From the NCBI GenBank assembly GCA_009663185.1, contig VJZX01000001.1, positions 124,001 to 188,000 of the forward strand: a DNA stretch of 64,000 nucleotides, in the 5' to 3' direction. Of this stretch, positions 1 through 10,226 are shown piece by piece; positions within the stretch are counted from its first letter, which is position 1, and every line of letters begins with the position of its first letter. A program made the position numbers and the translations under genes. Below the pieces are notes generated by a model. It was given only the letters and a program-made list of their open reading frames with translations. It did not search any database and was not told the origin of the DNA. This DNA is from Isoptericola halalbus (GTDB lineage: Bacteria > Actinomycetota > Actinomycetes > Actinomycetales > Cellulomonadaceae).

Positions 1-23
1 GATCGGGCGAAGCGCGCAGGTCA

Positions 24-48
24 GCGTTGTGGGGTGGACACCCACAGC
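24..48 (-). terminator. hairpin after the APH-family gene
   Basis: CGTTGTGGG and CCCACAGCG form a 9-bp stem with one G-T pair, immediately after the stop codon of the minus-strand kinase gene. There is no T-run, so factor-independent termination is an inference from position and shape only. Confidence 0.4.
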
Positions 49-49
49 G

Positions 50-988
50 TCAGACGGGCAGGCGGTGGCGCAGCCAGGGGACGCAGACCTCGGCCTGGGC
101 GCGCTGGAACGCCCGCACGTGCGGGATCCGAGGTGGGGGCTGCTGCAACGACGCGTGGACGAAGTAGCCCGTCAGCGCCGCGAGGTAGCACGTGACGGCG
201 TCGGCGTCCGTACCGCGTGGCAGGGGGTGGCGGGCGAGCACGTCCTCAGGGTCGGGTCCACCCTCGACCCGCACCGACGGAAGCATCCCCACGACGTCGC
301 AGAACGCGGCCCCGCGGAACGCGTACGGCCAGTCGACAGCGACCGCGGTGCCGTCGGGCCGCAGCAGCACGTTGTCGGCCCGCAGGTCGCCGTGCTGGAG
401 CCACGGACCGGCCGCGGCCTGTGCCAGCGGGGCCTCGAGGTCGGCCAGTCGTTCGAGGTTCGCGGCGACCCACGGGTCGTAGGTGCCCAGGCTCACGGGC
501 CGCTCTTCGGCGAGCCGCGCCCAGAATCCGAAGGGGATCTCGTCGCCGGCCTCGGGCAGGACGCCGGCCGGCACCTCGTGCGACGCCACCTCCCGGGCGA
601 GGTCGACGACGGCGGTCAGCTCGTCGTCGTCCCACGGCGTGCGCGGGGCGCGCCCGGCGACAGCGTCGAACCCGAGCACGACCCACCCGCCGTCGGGAAC
701 CCTGAGCGACCAGCGCAAGGGGGCCACCGGGGCGCCGTCGGGCAGCAAGGCGTGCCGGGCAGCCTCGGCGCCGTAGAGGCGAGCGGCGACCTCGTGCCCG
801 CCGTCGACGGCCTTGACGAACACCGGCCCGGCCTCCGTGCGCAGCGTCGAGGCCAGCCCCGGCGAGTAGCCACCGTCGTGGCTGGTCCAGCCCGTCACCG
901 GTGCACCGAGCCGCGCCTCGACCTCCGCGCGCACGTGGGCGGGCAGCTCGGGCCAGGTCGGTCGGGTGCGTGTCTCGGCGGTCGTCAT
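50..988 (-). CDS. aminoglycoside phosphotransferase (APH) family protein
   Basis: Kinase-like phosphotransferase of the APH/choline-kinase fold, about 312 residues. Brenner's motif is visible as LQHGDLRADNVLL around residue 200 (catalytic Asp in HGD), and AVDWPYAFRG follows where the metal-binding DFG-like Asp lies. The N-terminal lobe contains VFVKAVDGG, a plausible ATP-binding Lys. Family members phosphorylate aminoglycosides, homoserine or other small alcohols, and many have unknown substrates; nothing here identifies one. A GTG start 24 nt upstream is equally possible because neither start has a clear ribosome binding site. The gene stands alone behind the terminator of ettA. Confidence 0.8.
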   Translation of the reverse strand: MTTAETRTRPTWPELPAHVRAEVEARLGAPVTGWTSHDGGYSPGLASTLRTEAGPVFVKAVDGGHEVAARLYGAEAARHALLPDGAPVAPLRWSLRVPDGGWVVLGFDAVAGRAPRTPWDDDELTAVVDLAREVASHEVPAGVLPEAGDEIPFGFWARLAEERPVSLGTYDPWVAANLERLADLEAPLAQAAAGPWLQHGDLRADNVLLRPDGTAVAVDWPYAFRGAAFCDVVGMLPSVRVEGGPDPEDVLARHPLPRGTDADAVTCYLAALTGYFVHASLQQPPPRIPHVRAFQRAQAEVCVPWLRHRLPV

Positions 989-1037
989 GCGAGGTGATGC
1001 TGCCCGCCACACGGGCCGCAGATCAACGGGAAATGCG

Positions 1038-1095
1038 TGTGAGCGGGATTTCGGCCCACCTCCGCGTGCGGACGTGGGCCGAAATCCCGCTCACA
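1038..1095 (-). terminator. long perfect hairpin after ettA
   Basis: Two 22-nt arms (1038-1059 and 1074-1095) pair perfectly around a 14-nt loop. It begins 3 nt beyond the ettA stop codon, so termination or transcript-end protection of ettA is the simplest role. The outer half reads GTGAGCGGGATT and the inner half TCGGCCCAC. There is no T-tract on either strand. Similar hairpins occur at 21768, 27012 and 12288. Confidence 0.65.
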
Positions 1096-1098
1096 GCG

Positions 1099-2781
<1,683 letters not shown>

Positions 2782-2828
2782 TGGCTTTCGCTTCCACCGT
2801 TCGATCGCGCGGGAGATTCACAGGGGGG

Positions 2829-2867
2829 CTCCAGCGGACGCGCTGGAGGACCGGCTTGCGGCCGGTC
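2829..2867 (-). terminator. two tandem hairpins after ssb
   Basis: Two stem-loops follow each other: CTCCAGCG/CGCTGGAG with a 4-nt loop (2829-2848), and GACCGGC/GCCGGTC with a 5-nt loop (2849-2867). They lie 25 nt past the ssb stop and upstream of ettA. A role as terminator or attenuator between ssb and ettA is inferred. Confidence 0.5.
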
Positions 2868-2891
2868 CCCCAGCCTACGCGACGACGCGCC

Positions 2892-3491
2892 TCACGCGCC
2901 GACCGGCTCGACCAGCTCGGCGAGCGCCTGTTCGTCGACGAGGTCGTCGACGCCGACGGTGTCCTTCCCCGGCTCCGTGCTCGCGCGCACGTCCCACGGG
3001 TCCTCGACGTCGGCGACGCCCGACGACGCCGCGCGATCCAGGGATCCCGGCGCCTCCGGGGCACCGCCCGGCACCGCGCCCGCATCCGGCCGGTCGTTGA
3101 CGCGCGCGTACCGGACCATGCCACGCGTGGCATCGACACCGACGTGCTGAGCCTCGATCACGTGCCGGTAGCGCCTCTCCGTCAGGGTCGCGGTGGAGCC
3201 GTCCGCGAGCGGGTGCGCCCGCTCGCCGTCCCACTCCTCGGTCGTGAACCGCCCCGTGACGACCACGGGGTCGCCCTTGCGCACCGAGAGGCTGAGGTGG
3301 CGCGCCTTCTCGCGGAACGCCTTGACCGTGAACCACAGCGTCTCGCCGTCGGTCCACTCACCGGTGCGCGGGTCACGCACGCGGCGCGTGCTGGCAAGGC
3401 GGAAGGTGGTCCACTCCACACCGTTCGGTGACGTGGACAGGCTGGGCTCGGTGCCGGCGTGCCCGACGACGGTGACGTTGACGTCGCTCAT
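2892..3491 (-). CDS. ssb: single-stranded DNA-binding protein, second-type paralogue
   Basis: OB-fold protein of 199 residues. The N-terminal domain shows the SSB pattern: VTVVGHAGTEP, GVEWTTFRLAST, LWFTVKAFREKA and KGDPVVVTGRF. The start is fixed by an AGGAGG ribosome binding site 5 nt upstream of the ATG. The C-terminal region is proline- and acid-rich but ends LAELVEPVGA, without the DDDIPF-type acidic tip that recruits partners in the main replicative SSB. That fits the accessory SSB many actinobacteria carry for recombination or chromosome segregation, so replacement of the essential copy is unlikely. It lies 52 nt downstream of a dynamin-like GTPase gene on the same strand. Confidence 0.88.
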   Translation of the reverse strand: MSDVNVTVVGHAGTEPSLSTSPNGVEWTTFRLASTRRVRDPRTGEWTDGETLWFTVKAFREKARHLSLSVRKGDPVVVTGRFTTEEWDGERAHPLADGSTATLTERRYRHVIEAQHVGVDATRGMVRYARVNDRPDAGAVPGGAPEAPGSLDRAASSGVADVEDPWDVRASTEPGKDTVGVDDLVDEQALAELVEPVGA

Positions 3492-3543
3492 GCATCCTCC
3501 TGAGGTCCGCGGGCCGGCACCGCGCCGGCCGGGACGCCCAGGA

Positions 3544-5124
3544 TCAGGCGGGAGCGGACGCCCTGTCCCCGCCCGACCGCGCACCTGTGGACGGCGCGTC
3601 GACCTCGTCGGCTGTGGGCAGCCTCAGAGACCCGGTGAGCGGTCGTCCGTGCGGGAGGTCGCGCACGGACGTCGCGATCTCGCGCACCCGCCGGTGCTCG
3701 ATGAGCAGCCGCTGCGTCGGGGCGCCCAGCCCGTCGGCGAGCACCTGCGAGAGCGCCGCCCTGCCCGCCGTCGCGACCGCGCGCTCACGCCGTCGGGCCA
3801 GCGAGCGACGCACCGCGACCCGCGCTACGAAGAGCGCCACCGCCCCGACCGCGGCGGCGCCGGCGGCCACGAGCAGGACCAAGGGCCACGGCGCGGCAAG
3901 ATCCAGCAGCGCGGTCACCCCCAACGCCCCCGCCACGCCCAGCAGCACCGCGAGCCCCGCGGCCACCCACGCCCACCGCAGCATCGACCGCGCCGTCGCC
4001 GGTCCACGGGTGTCCAGCGAGATGCCCCGCATCGCGCCGGCCACCGCAGTACGCAGCGTGTCCGCGCTCGACACCGACTCCGCAAGCGCCCGCTGCCACC
4101 CCGGTCGCAGCGCCGCCCCGGCGCGCGTGAGCCAGCGCGATCGCGACAGCGCGATCGCGTCACGGTCCGGGGGCGGGAACTCGGGCATGCCGTACCCGTT
4201 GCGCACCGCCGCACCCACCTGGCTCGCCACCGCGTCGAGACCCGTCGCGTCGATGAGCGCCACGAGCTCGCGCTCGACCGCGCTGTCCATGTGCCAGGGA
4301 ACCTCCGCAGGCGTCTGGTCGAGCAGCGCCCGCGCCGCGGCGTCGAGCTCGGCCGCCGCCCGGCCTGCCGCGACGGAACGTCGTGCGCACACCTCCTCGA
4401 GCAGCTCGTACACCCGGGCGATCCCCTCACCCGTCCGCGCCGAGACACCCTGGACCCACACGCCCTCCAGGCCGTCGTCGCGCAGCAGCCGGGCGAGGTC
4501 GGTCTCGAGGTTCTCGCGCTGCCCGTCGGGCACCGTGTCGACCTGGTTGAGCAGCACGACCATCGAGGACTCGCTGCCCACCTCCTCGCGCAGATACCCC
4601 GAGTGCAGCGCGTCGTCGGCGTACTTCTGCGGAGCGACGACCCACACGAGCAGGTCCACCATCGGCAGCACGCGGTCGACGACCTCACGGTGCGAGGGCT
4701 CGATCGAGTCGTGGTCGGGCAGGTCGAGCAGGACGAGGCCCCCGAGGTCTCCGACGCCAACGTCGAGGTCCCCGCTCTGGGTGATGCGGCGCTCGCGGTC
4801 CACGCCGATCCAGTCGAGCAGGGCCTCTGCGCCCGCCGACCACGCGCACGCGGTGACGCGAGCCGTCGTCGGGCGCTTGACCCCGACGTCCGCGAACGAC
4901 AGGCGCGAGACCTTGTTGAACAGGCTCGACTTGCCCGACCCGGTGCCGCCCGCGAGCGCCACGACCGTGTGGTCGACGCCGAGCGCGAGCCGCTGCTGAA
5001 CACCCTCGACCGCGGTCTCGACTCGCCGCCGCGTCGCCGCGTCGAGCCGCGGCCCCGCGAGCCTGAGGGCCTCGGCGAGGTCCTCCGTGCGGGCGCGCAG
5101 CGTCGCGTCGTCGGACGTCGTCAT
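3544..5124 (-). CDS. dynamin-like / Era-like GTPase with membrane segments (YfjP type)
   Basis: 526-residue GTPase. GGTGSGKSS (59-67) is the P-loop, a conserved Thr follows in KRPTTAR (G2), DLPDHDS (134-140) is G3 and NQVD (193-196) is G4. Two hydrophobic segments around 385-445 suggest a membrane hairpin, after which the chain is basic. Its ATG overlaps the stop of the upstream GTPase gene (ATGA), so the two are translationally coupled and probably work as a hetero-pair, as paired bacterial dynamin-like proteins do. Function (membrane remodelling, division or stress) cannot be read from the sequence. Confidence 0.8.
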   Translation of the reverse strand: MTTSDDATLRARTEDLAEALRLAGPRLDAATRRRVETAVEGVQQRLALGVDHTVVALAGGTGSGKSSLFNKVSRLSFADVGVKRPTTARVTACAWSAGAEALLDWIGVDRERRITQSGDLDVGVGDLGGLVLLDLPDHDSIEPSHREVVDRVLPMVDLLVWVVAPQKYADDALHSGYLREEVGSESSMVVLLNQVDTVPDGQRENLETDLARLLRDDGLEGVWVQGVSARTGEGIARVYELLEEVCARRSVAAGRAAAELDAAARALLDQTPAEVPWHMDSAVERELVALIDATGLDAVASQVGAAVRNGYGMPEFPPPDRDAIALSRSRWLTRAGAALRPGWQRALAESVSSADTLRTAVAGAMRGISLDTRGPATARSMLRWAWVAAGLAVLLGVAGALGVTALLDLAAPWPLVLLVAAGAAAVGAVALFVARVAVRRSLARRRERAVATAGRAALSQVLADGLGAPTQRLLIEHRRVREIATSVRDLPHGRPLTGSLRLPTADEVDAPSTGARSGGDRASAPA

Positions 5125-6791
5125 GTCATCCTCCTGAGCTCGGCGAGACGCACGCGCAGCCCGGAGGCCGCGTCGTCGGTGGGGTCAGTTGCCTCGAGCC
5201 GGTCGAGCACGGCCTGCACCTCGGCATGCACGACGACGGCCGCCCGGTCGGCGAGGTCCTCGCGCACGGCGGCGATCGGCTCCTGGGCGATCTCGCCCAG
5301 GACGCGCTCGAGCAGCCGCGCGGCGTCGTCGGACCCCGCCGCCGACGCGAGCACGAGCGTGCCGAGCCCGCGCCGGTCGAACGCCTTGACGGCCGCCTCG
5401 ACGCGCCGGCGACGGGTCGCGTCCGTGAGCAGGTCGGCCACGACGGCGTCGGCTCGCTCGCTCCACCCGGCCACCGCGGACGGCACGGCCTCCTCCCGCG
5501 CGACGGACCGGGCGCCAGGGTCGGGCACGACGCTGGCACCGCCCGCGGGCGCTCCGATCCCGGCGAGCACGGCCCGCAGCCGCTCCTCGACGCGCGCCCC
5601 GGCCGCGGCGAGCGTGCGCGTCGCCGCCCCGACCACCTCGGTGCGCATGCTCTCGAGCGCAGCCCCGCGCGAGCGCCCGGCCCGCCGCGTGCTGCGGGCT
5701 CTCTCGCCCCTGACCGTGACCCGGTCGACGTGTGCCGTCCCGGACAGCTCGCGCCAGCGCGCCTCGACCGACGCCCCGGCGACGACCCCCGCGGCGACGG
5801 CGTCGCGGGCCAGCTTCTCCGCGGCCGGTAGCTCATGGGTCACGGTGCGCCGCAGCACCTCGGCGGCCTCCCCCTGGGCCTCGACCGCGTCGGCGAGCGA
5901 CGTCACCCACGCCGGGAGCGCGCCGAGCGCACCCTTGAGGGTGCGCACGATGACGGCCCGCGACCGGTCGGGTCCCCCGAGCAGCATGAGCCATCGCCGC
6001 ACCGGTGCCACGACGATCGGGTCGAGCAGGCCCTCGTGCGGGCCGACGTCCGGCACCACGAACAGCGGGACGTCGGTCATGCCGTGCTCGCGCAGGCGCT
6101 GCAGCAGGTCGCCGCGCACGGTCGTCAGCGTCTCGCGGGGCACGCGGTTGAGCACCATCGCGACCGCGGCACCGCGCTCGGTGGCGCGCTCGAGCGCCCG
6201 CCACGGCAGCGCGTCGCCGTACCGTGCCGCCGTCGTGACGAACAGCCAGAGGTCCGCGGCCTCGAGCAGCTGCTGCGCGGTGGACCGGTTCTGCTGGAGG
6301 AACGAGTCGAGGTCGGGAGCGTCGAGCAGCGCCGTGCCGCGCGGCACGCCTGCGTGGTGGACGACGCGCGAGAGCTCGGTCACCGGGCCGTCGGCGACGA
6401 CGTCGACGTCGGCCGGGTTGAACGCGAGCACCGGCTCACGCGTCGTGGGGCGCAGCACGCCGGCGGCGGAGATCTCCTCGCCCAGCAGCGAGTTGTACAG
6501 GGTCGACTTGCCTGCGCCGGTCGAACCCGCGACCACGACGACAGCGGGCGACGACAGCTCCTTCAGGCGCGGCAGCAGGTGCTCGTCGAGCTGGGCGAGG
6601 AGCCGCGTGCGCGACGCCTCGGCCTCCGTGGCCCCGTCGATCGGCAGGGGCAGGCGCACGGCGGCGACGTCGCGGCGCAGGTCGCGCGCGACGTCGTACA
6701 CGGTCTGGCCGAGCTCGGCCTCGGCCTCGGGCCGGCTCCCGTCGCGGTGCGGGGCACGCGTTCCCAGGGATCCAGTCGTCACGGGGCACAT
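5121..6791 (-). CDS. dynamin-like GTPase, upstream partner
   Basis: About 556 residues. AGSTGAGKST (89-98) is the P-loop, RPTTREP supplies the G2 Thr, DAPD (157-160) is G3 and LNRVP near residue 215 is a G4-like NxxP variant. No clear transmembrane helix is seen; the C-terminal half is helical and Arg/Ala-rich. A GTG at 6782 is an alternative start with AAGG 9 nt upstream. The stop overlaps the start of the membrane-bearing GTPase by 4 nt. The first gene of the pair lacks and the second has the membrane segment, which suggests that the complex is tethered through the second subunit. Confidence 0.78.
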   Translation of the reverse strand: MCPVTTGSLGTRAPHRDGSRPEAEAELGQTVYDVARDLRRDVAAVRLPLPIDGATEAEASRTRLLAQLDEHLLPRLKELSSPAVVVVAGSTGAGKSTLYNSLLGEEISAAGVLRPTTREPVLAFNPADVDVVADGPVTELSRVVHHAGVPRGTALLDAPDLDSFLQQNRSTAQQLLEAADLWLFVTTAARYGDALPWRALERATERGAAVAMVLNRVPRETLTTVRGDLLQRLREHGMTDVPLFVVPDVGPHEGLLDPIVVAPVRRWLMLLGGPDRSRAVIVRTLKGALGALPAWVTSLADAVEAQGEAAEVLRRTVTHELPAAEKLARDAVAAGVVAGASVEARWRELSGTAHVDRVTVRGERARSTRRAGRSRGAALESMRTEVVGAATRTLAAAGARVEERLRAVLAGIGAPAGGASVVPDPGARSVAREEAVPSAVAGWSERADAVVADLLTDATRRRRVEAAVKAFDRRGLGTLVLASAAGSDDAARLLERVLGEIAQEPIAAVREDLADRAAVVVHAEVQAVLDRLEATDPTDDAASGLRVRLAELRRMT

Positions 6792-6936
6792 CCTTGCCTG
6801 TGCCGAGGGCCGTGCCAAACGCGCGCGCCGGTGGGTGGACGTTGTGTCACCCAGGTCACCGACGGCGGCGATGCGCGCGACGAGGCTCGAGGTACGGCCG
6901 CCGACCACCGGCGGCACCGCAGAAGGGAGCGAGATC

Positions 6937-7425
6937 GTGTCCACCGCAGCACATCCGGCAGGCCGCGCCGCCGAGCACCCCGCCGCGCACACCGGCATCG
7001 TTGCCCGCGGCCTCGCGGGCGCGGTTGCCGGCCTCGTGGGCGGCCTCGTGTTCGGCGTGCTCATGGCGATGATGGGCGTGCTGCCCATGGTCGGCATGCT
7101 CGTCGGGGTCGAGGACGCCACGGTCGGCTTCTTCGTGCACCTGGCCAACTCCGCCGTCATCGGCGCGATCTTCGGCGTGCTCGCCTGGTCGTTCGCCGCC
7201 CGGCTCGGGCCCGCCCTCGGGGCGGGCGCCGTGTACGGCGTGATCTGGTGGGTGCTCGGCGCACTCGTGCTCATGCCGATCTGGCTGAGCCTGACCGCCG
7301 ACCCGGCGATGCGCGACATGGTGTTGGTCGTCGAGCGCGACCAGTGGATGAGCCTCATGGGTCACCTCCTGTACGGCCTCGTCACGGCGCTCGTCCTGTT
7401 CGGGCTGCACCGTCGTCGCCCGTGA
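6937..7425 (+). CDS. four-helix membrane protein of unknown function
   Basis: 162 residues with about four hydrophobic helices: GLAGAVAGLVGGLVFGVLMA, a segment containing LANSAVIGAIFGVLAW, one containing GAVYGVIWWVLGALVLMP, and LLYGLVTALVLFGL at the C-terminus. The GTG start has a good AGAAGGGAG site 7 nt upstream. It resembles uncharacterised YagU/DUF1440-like membrane proteins, but I cannot assign a family with certainty. The stop overlaps the GTG of the next gene, so it heads an operon with a CxxC protein and a Crp-type regulator, divergent from the GTPase pair. Confidence 0.75.
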   Translation: MSTAAHPAGRAAEHPAAHTGIVARGLAGAVAGLVGGLVFGVLMAMMGVLPMVGMLVGVEDATVGFFVHLANSAVIGAIFGVLAWSFAARLGPALGAGAVYGVIWWVLGALVLMPIWLSLTADPAMRDMVLVVERDQWMSLMGHLLYGLVTALVLFGLHRRRP

Positions 7426-7685
7426 GCCCGCCCCTCCTCCGCGTGGTCGTGTCCCCCGACTGCGCGGGATGCCGCACGGCCTGGGCACGCGCCCGGGCCG
7501 TGCGCCTTGCGCGGCCTTCCTACCCCGTCGAGGTGCTCGACGTCGCCGATCGACCCCTCCCGGCCGGCGTGGTCGGCACGCCGACGTACCTCCTCGGCGA
7601 GCACGTCGTCTGCCTCGGCAACCCCGACCTGCCGGACCTGCTGCGTCTCCTGGACACCGCCGTCGGGCCGGACCAGGATGAATAG
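7422..7685 (+). CDS. small thioredoxin/glutaredoxin-like protein
   Basis: 87 residues. The N-terminal beta strand LLRVVVSPDC runs into a CAGC motif (CxxC), and VVGTPTYLL supplies the cis-Pro segment of the thioredoxin fold, so a minimal thiol-disulfide protein is likely. It has no signal peptide. It overlaps the membrane-protein gene before it (GTGA) and the Crp-type regulator gene after it by 8 nt. The context suggests a redox or metal relay linked to the regulator; that is inference. Confidence 0.7.
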   Translation: MSPPLLRVVVSPDCAGCRTAWARARAVRLARPSYPVEVLDVADRPLPAGVVGTPTYLLGEHVVCLGNPDLPDLLRLLDTAVGPDQDE

Positions 7686-8388
7686 GGTGAGTGGCGTCGA
7701 CTACCCCGCCGACAACCCCACCGACGAGGTCTACTGCCTCGCCGAGGTGGACCTGTTCCGGGACCTCTCTCCCCACGAGATGGCCGAGATCGGCGCACGC
7801 GCACCGATGCGCACGGTCGACGCCGGCCAGGTCGTCTACGACCCGCTGCGGCCCGTGGAGGCGCTGTTCATCGTCAAGCGCGGGCGCGTACGGCTGTTCC
7901 GTGTGCTGCCCGACGGCCGCACGGTCACGACGGCGGTGCTCGGACCGGGCACGGTGTTCGGCGAGATGCACCCGCTGGGGCTGCGCATGCGCGCGACCTG
8001 GGCCGAGGCGCTCGACGCGGCCGAGCTGTGCCTCATGAGCCGCACCGACGTGCGCGAGATGCTCTTCACCGAGCCGCGCATCGCCCTGCGCATCGCCGAG
8101 CTGCTCTCGATCCGCCTGACCGACCTCGAGGACCAGCTCGCGGACCTCACCGGCAAGACCCTGACCGCGCGCCTCGCCGCGACGCTGTGCCGGTTGGCGC
8201 GCCACGCGCCCGGCGAGCCGGTCCGGCTCACGCACGCCCAGCTCGCGGCGCTCGTCGGGGCGACGCGCGAGCGCACCACCATGGCGCTCGGCGAGCTGGC
8301 CGAGGCGGGATGCGTCGAGCTGCGGCGCGGCCAGATCCACCTCACCGACGCCGTGCGGCTCGAGGCGCTCGGCGACGGCGAGGCCTGA
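7678..8388 (+). CDS. Crp/Fnr family transcriptional regulator
   Basis: 236 residues: a cyclic-nucleotide-binding-like beta barrel (residues about 15-140, with VKRGRVRLFRVLPDGRTVTT and GTVFGEMHPLG), a long dimerisation helix, then a winged HTH containing LTHAQLAALVGATRERTTMA. The barrel lacks an obvious RxS phosphate cassette for cAMP, so another ligand or redox input is possible. Cysteines are scattered rather than in an Fnr N-terminal cluster. A GTG at 7687 is an alternative start (AGGA 8 nt upstream). It is the last gene of the three-gene operon and may control it. Confidence 0.85.
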   Translation: MNRVSGVDYPADNPTDEVYCLAEVDLFRDLSPHEMAEIGARAPMRTVDAGQVVYDPLRPVEALFIVKRGRVRLFRVLPDGRTVTTAVLGPGTVFGEMHPLGLRMRATWAEALDAAELCLMSRTDVREMLFTEPRIALRIAELLSIRLTDLEDQLADLTGKTLTARLAATLCRLARHAPGEPVRLTHAQLAALVGATRERTTMALGELAEAGCVELRRGQIHLTDAVRLEALGDGEA

Positions 8389-8397
8389 GCACCGGCG

Positions 8398-8709
8398 TCA
8401 GTCCTGCGAGCCGTCGGACTTGCGCCCGGTCTCGCGCTCCCACGCGTCGAGCTGCTGTGTGAGCGCCCGCGCGAGCTCGAAGACCTGCTGGGGCGGGATC
8501 CGGACGCGGGCCGCCACCCTGACGGGCAGGGCGTGCCCGGTCTGCTCGCCCGTCTCACGGTCGACGAGCGGCTTGGCGGGTGACTTGGCGGTGACGAAGT
8601 CGATGACGAACGACGTCGACGTGTGCCACACCGACGCGAAATCGGCCGGGACGCCGACCTCCTGGTCGCTCGGCAGCTCGACCTGCAGCTTGAGCTCGGG
8701 GCGCGCCAT
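8398..8709 (-). CDS. DUF3467 domain protein
   Basis: 103 residues matching the DUF3467 pattern: FASVWHTSTSFVIDF in the N-terminal half and ARVRIPPQQVFELARAL followed by a QQLDAWERETG tail. The function of the family is unknown; such proteins are small, soluble and widely conserved in actinobacteria. The gene is convergent with the Crp-type regulator, with 9 nt between the stops, and its promoter side faces the tRNA-Arg gene. Confidence 0.8.
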   Translation of the reverse strand: MARPELKLQVELPSDQEVGVPADFASVWHTSTSFVIDFVTAKSPAKPLVDRETGEQTGHALPVRVAARVRIPPQQVFELARALTQQLDAWERETGRKSDGSQD

Positions 8710-8780
8710 GACGGTCCTCTCGTCGGGGACGGGCTGCGTCGACCGTACCTCGCCGCGTCGCCGACGCCGTGCAGGCGTGG

Positions 8781-8853
<73 letters not shown>

Positions 8854-9045
8854 GCTCTGTCATGGTAGCGGCGCAGCTCGCCCGTTCTTCACCCGCTGAC
8901 GGTGTCACGAAAAAGGCGTGCAGCCGCTCCCTTGTCCTTGCCAGACTCACCAGCACACCGCGGTGACGCCCGTCCGGCCCACGCCGGGCGGTGGTGAGCC
9001 CCTTGGCCAGGGCTCGGACAACCACGTCACGAAGGAAGCACCACC

Positions 9046-9231
9046 ATGCACCCCATCGAGGTCCTCGTGCTGACGAGGATCATCCACCGCGAGCGCCTCG
9101 CCGAGGCCGAGCAGATCAGGACCTACCGACGACTGCGCGAGCTGCAGCGGCAGAGCGCGCGACCGCACGCCGTCCGACACCGTGTCCGGCGCCACGTCAC
9201 GGCCCGGCTGCGCGGTTGGAAGACCGCGTGA
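9046..9231 (+). CDS. small basic protein of unknown function
   Basis: 61 residues, rich in Arg and His, mostly one amphipathic helix (RERLAEAEQIRTYRRLRELQ) with a basic tail. A GAAGGAAG ribosome binding site lies 8 nt upstream of the ATG and a strong hairpin follows 60 nt after the stop, so it looks like a complete transcription unit. It matches no family I recognise. A nucleic-acid-binding role would fit the charge but is not shown. Confidence 0.6.
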   Translation: MHPIEVLVLTRIIHRERLAEAEQIRTYRRLRELQRQSARPHAVRHRVRRHVTARLRGWKTA

Positions 9232-9292
9232 CACCTGCACGGCCCGCCGCACCTCCGGGTGACCGCCAGGCGCGAGCGGGACAGCAGGTCAG

Positions 9293-9347
9293 AAGGCCCC
9301 GGGGACACCGAACCGACCACCACGAGTCGTCCGATCCCCGGGGCCTT
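9293..9347 (+). terminator. terminator after the small basic protein gene
   Basis: The arms AAGGCCCCGGGGA and TCCCCGGGGCCTT pair perfectly across a 29-nt loop, ending in CCTTCGTCG. It separates the small-protein gene from orn. Confidence 0.65.
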
Positions 9348-9373
9348 CGTCGTGCGGCCGTAGGCTGACCTCC

Positions 9374-10012
9374 GTGAGCCCCGCGAACCCGAACGACCGC
9401 ATCGTGTGGATCGACTGCGAGATGACCGGCCTGGACGTGCGCGCCGACGCGCTCGTCGAGGTGGCCGCCGTCGTCACGGACTCTGAGCTCAACGTGCTCG
9501 GCGACGGCGTCGACGTCGTGATCGCACCGCCTGCCGCGGCGCTCGAGCAGATGAACGACTTCGTGCGCGAGATGCACACGACGTCGGGCCTCATCACCGA
9601 GCTCGCCGCCGGCGTGACGCTCGCCGAGGCCGAGAAGACGGTGCTCGAGTACGTGCGCACCTGGGTACCCGAGGCGCGCAAGGCACCCCTGGCGGGCAAC
9701 TCGGTCGGGACCGACAAGATGTTCCTGGACCGCGACATGCCCGACCTCGTGGGTCACCTGCACTACCGGATCGTCGACGTGTCCTCGATCAAGGAGCTCG
9801 CGCGACGCTGGTACCCGCGTGTCTACTTCGCCGCCCCCAAGAAGGAGGGCGGCCACCGGGCGCTCGCCGACATCCTCGAGAGCATCGACGAGCTGCGGTA
9901 CTACCGCGAGGCCCTGCTCGTCCCCCTGCCGGGACCCGACTCCGCGACCGCGCGCGCAGTCGCGGCCCGCATCGCAGAGACGTCCGTCACCCGACGTCCG
10001 CCGGTGTCCTGA
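9374..10012 (+). CDS. orn: oligoribonuclease
   Basis: 3'-5' exoribonuclease of the DEDDh family that degrades 2-5 nt RNAs and pGpG to mononucleotides. It has 212 residues. [10 protein letters not shown] supplies the first Asp/Glu pair (D14, E16), the DRDMPDL region and the [10 protein letters not shown] motif (His and the last Asp) complete the active site, and [19 protein letters not shown] is typical of the family. It starts with GTG. A terminator lies upstream and tRNA-His downstream, so it is probably monocistronic. Confidence 0.95.
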   Translation: MSPANPNDRIVWIDCEMTGLDVRADALVEVAAVVTDSELNVLGDGVDVVIAPPAAALEQMNDFVREMHTTSGLITELAAGVTLAEAEKTVLEYVRTWVPEARKAPLAGNSVGTDKMFLDRDMPDLVGHLHYRIVDVSSIKELARRWYPRVYFAAPKKEGGHRALADILESIDELRYYREALLVPLPGPDSATARAVAARIAETSVTRRPPVS

Positions 10013-10068
10013 ACGCGTGGTCGAGCATGTACACTTTTCGACGGCCGGTGCGCACGCGCCCGCGCCAT

Positions 10069-10145
10069 GGTGGCTATAGCTCAGTCGGTAGAGCGCCTGG
10101 TTGTGGTCCAGGAGGTCGCCGGTTCAAGCCCGGTTAGCCACCCCA
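10069..10145 (+). tRNA. tRNA-His (anticodon GTG)
   Basis: Cloverleaf with acceptor GTGGCTA/TAGCCAC, anticodon loop TTGTGGT (GTG) and T arm GGTTCAAGCC. A G precedes position 1, the extra 5' G of tRNA-His, opposite discriminator C. CCA is encoded at 10143-10145. Confidence 0.96.
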
Positions 10146-10149
10146 CCGC

Positions 10150-10188
10150 AAGGCCCCGCACGGGACGTGAGTCCTCGTGCGGGGCCTT
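10150..10188 (+). terminator. terminator of tRNA-His
   Basis: AAGGCCCCGCACG and CGTGCGGGGCCTT pair perfectly around a 13-nt loop, 4 nt after the tRNA. The GGGGCCTTCG ending matches other terminators in the window. Confidence 0.75.
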
Positions 10189-10226
10189 CGTCGTCTCCGC
10201 TCCGGCCGCTCCGGTCGGACCCGGCC

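Noticed and set aside
3193-7425. A very long open frame on the plus strand over the GTPase genes
   Set aside because: It is antisense to well-supported genes, with Arg/Pro/Ser-rich translation typical of GC-rich shadow frames. Only its last 162 codons are real (the membrane protein).
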